DNA from: Aureococcus anophagefferens
Lineage: Eukaryota > Sar > Pelagophyceae > Pelagomonadales > Pelagomonadaceae
DNA: 64,000 nt
NCBI RefSeq assembly: GCF_000186865.1
Contig: NW_008705566.1
Span: 549,807 to 613,806 of the forward strand
Direction: 5' to 3'
Below, piece after piece: positions 63,647 through 64,000 of this stretch. Below the pieces are notes generated by a model that saw only the letters and a program-made list of their open reading frames with translations, did not search any database and was not told the DNA's origin. The translations under genes and the position numbers were made by a program. Position 1 is the stretch's first letter. Each line of letters begins with the position of its first letter.

Positions 63647-64000
63647 TTACTCGCCGAGGATCGCGCGCGTGGGCTCCTCCGCGAGGAGCCGCGCGACGAC
63701 GTCGATCGTCGCGGCCGCGGCCTCGTCGGAGTTGGCCGCGGGCGCCTCGAAGAGGGCCTGGATCGTCGAGCCGAGCTGCTTGCGCAGCTCGCGCAGGAGC
63801 ACGGCCGTGCGCGCGGGCACCTTGGTCAGCGTCATCCAGTTGGCGAGCGTCGCCTCGCGCGCCGCGTGCCGCACCTCGAGGTCGCCCGGGTACATGAGCA
63901 GGAGCGCGAAGGGCGTCGCGACGGCGCAGCCGCCTAAAAGCAGCTTGCTCCGGTTCGTGTCCCAGCGGCGGCTGAAGAAGGCGACGTGGCACGCGGCCGC
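63647..64000 (-). CDS. Partial membrane protein, C-terminal end (5' end outside window)
   Basis: Frame open from the window edge to the stop at 63647: WDTNRSKLLLGGCAVATPFALLLMYPGD (one hydrophobic segment), then a helical tail (TAVLLRELRKQLGSTIQALF; AAAATIDVVARLLAEE) ending AILGE. The overlapping longer frame 63612-63992 is Arg-rich shadow coding. Family unknown from this fragment. Confidence 0.5.
   Translation of the reverse strand, partial: AAACHVAFFSRRWDTNRSKLLLGGCAVATPFALLLMYPGDLEVRHAAREATLANWMTLTKVPARTAVLLRELRKQLGSTIQALFEAPAANSDEAAAATIDVVARLLAEEPTRAILGE

Overview
The window looks like nuclear DNA of a high-GC eukaryotic microalga, most likely a pelagophyte stramenopile close to Aureococcus anophagefferens. 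The pointers are: very compact genes on both strands at about 70% GC; several proteins with a signal peptide ending in an ASAFAP-like motif, the bipartite targeting signal of secondary red plastids (6810, 29074, 40545, 46154 and 56740); a carotenoid cyclase; a GILT-like thiol reductase with an in-frame TGA at the first redox-centre cysteine; and many introner-type introns. The taxon is inferred from these traits, not from a marker gene.

Layout. 1-10 kb: candidate selenoprotein GILT, an acidic protein, a large DDE-transposase-like protein with a nested DEDDy exonuclease, a plastid isoprenylcysteine-type methyltransferase, a coiled-coil protein, a gene broken by an assembly gap, and a sulfotransferase. 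10-17 kb: a truncated Cys-loop-receptor-like exon, tandem repeats, a sulfatase with three introners and a MYND/PH protein. 17-24 kb: a polycystin-type channel, a modular secreted protein and a GST-like protein. 24-36 kb: two unknown proteins, a wax-ester-synthase/DGAT, an NTF2-like plastid protein, a duplicated-module protein, a PDI-like protein, a class II histone deacetylase, a coiled-coil protein and a methyltransferase. 36.7-38.4 kb: no convincing gene. 38-49 kb: 2OG oxygenase, Mpv17/PMP22 protein, histidine phosphatase, mannitol-1-phosphate-dehydrogenase-like protein, lycopene cyclase and an LRR protein. 49-64 kb: two neighbouring EF-hand paralogues, CFAP418, a CYP7/8-like P450, unknown proteins, a SANT protein, a sulfotransferase, GH32 invertase, an IQ/WW/SAM/FKBP protein, a DOT1-like methyltransferase and a truncated membrane protein.

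The main cross-cutting system is the introners. Ten introns can be resolved to the base. Each is a short element flanked by an 8-bp target duplication that begins GY. The left copy of the duplication supplies the 5' splice site (GC in eight cases, GT in two). The element's own terminal AG supplies the 3' splice site, so splicing restores the uninterrupted codons. Eight copies, including one decayed, belong to two related families of about 160-215 bp. Three more belong to a distinct family of about 80 bp. Both orientations relative to the host gene occur.

Functionally the genes are unconnected housekeeping and accessory genes, as expected of a eukaryotic chromosome; no operon-like grouping is claimed. 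Two themes recur: sulfate-ester metabolism (two sulfotransferases and a sulfatase) and carbohydrate/storage metabolism (GH32 invertase, mannitol-1-P dehydrogenase, WSD acyltransferase).
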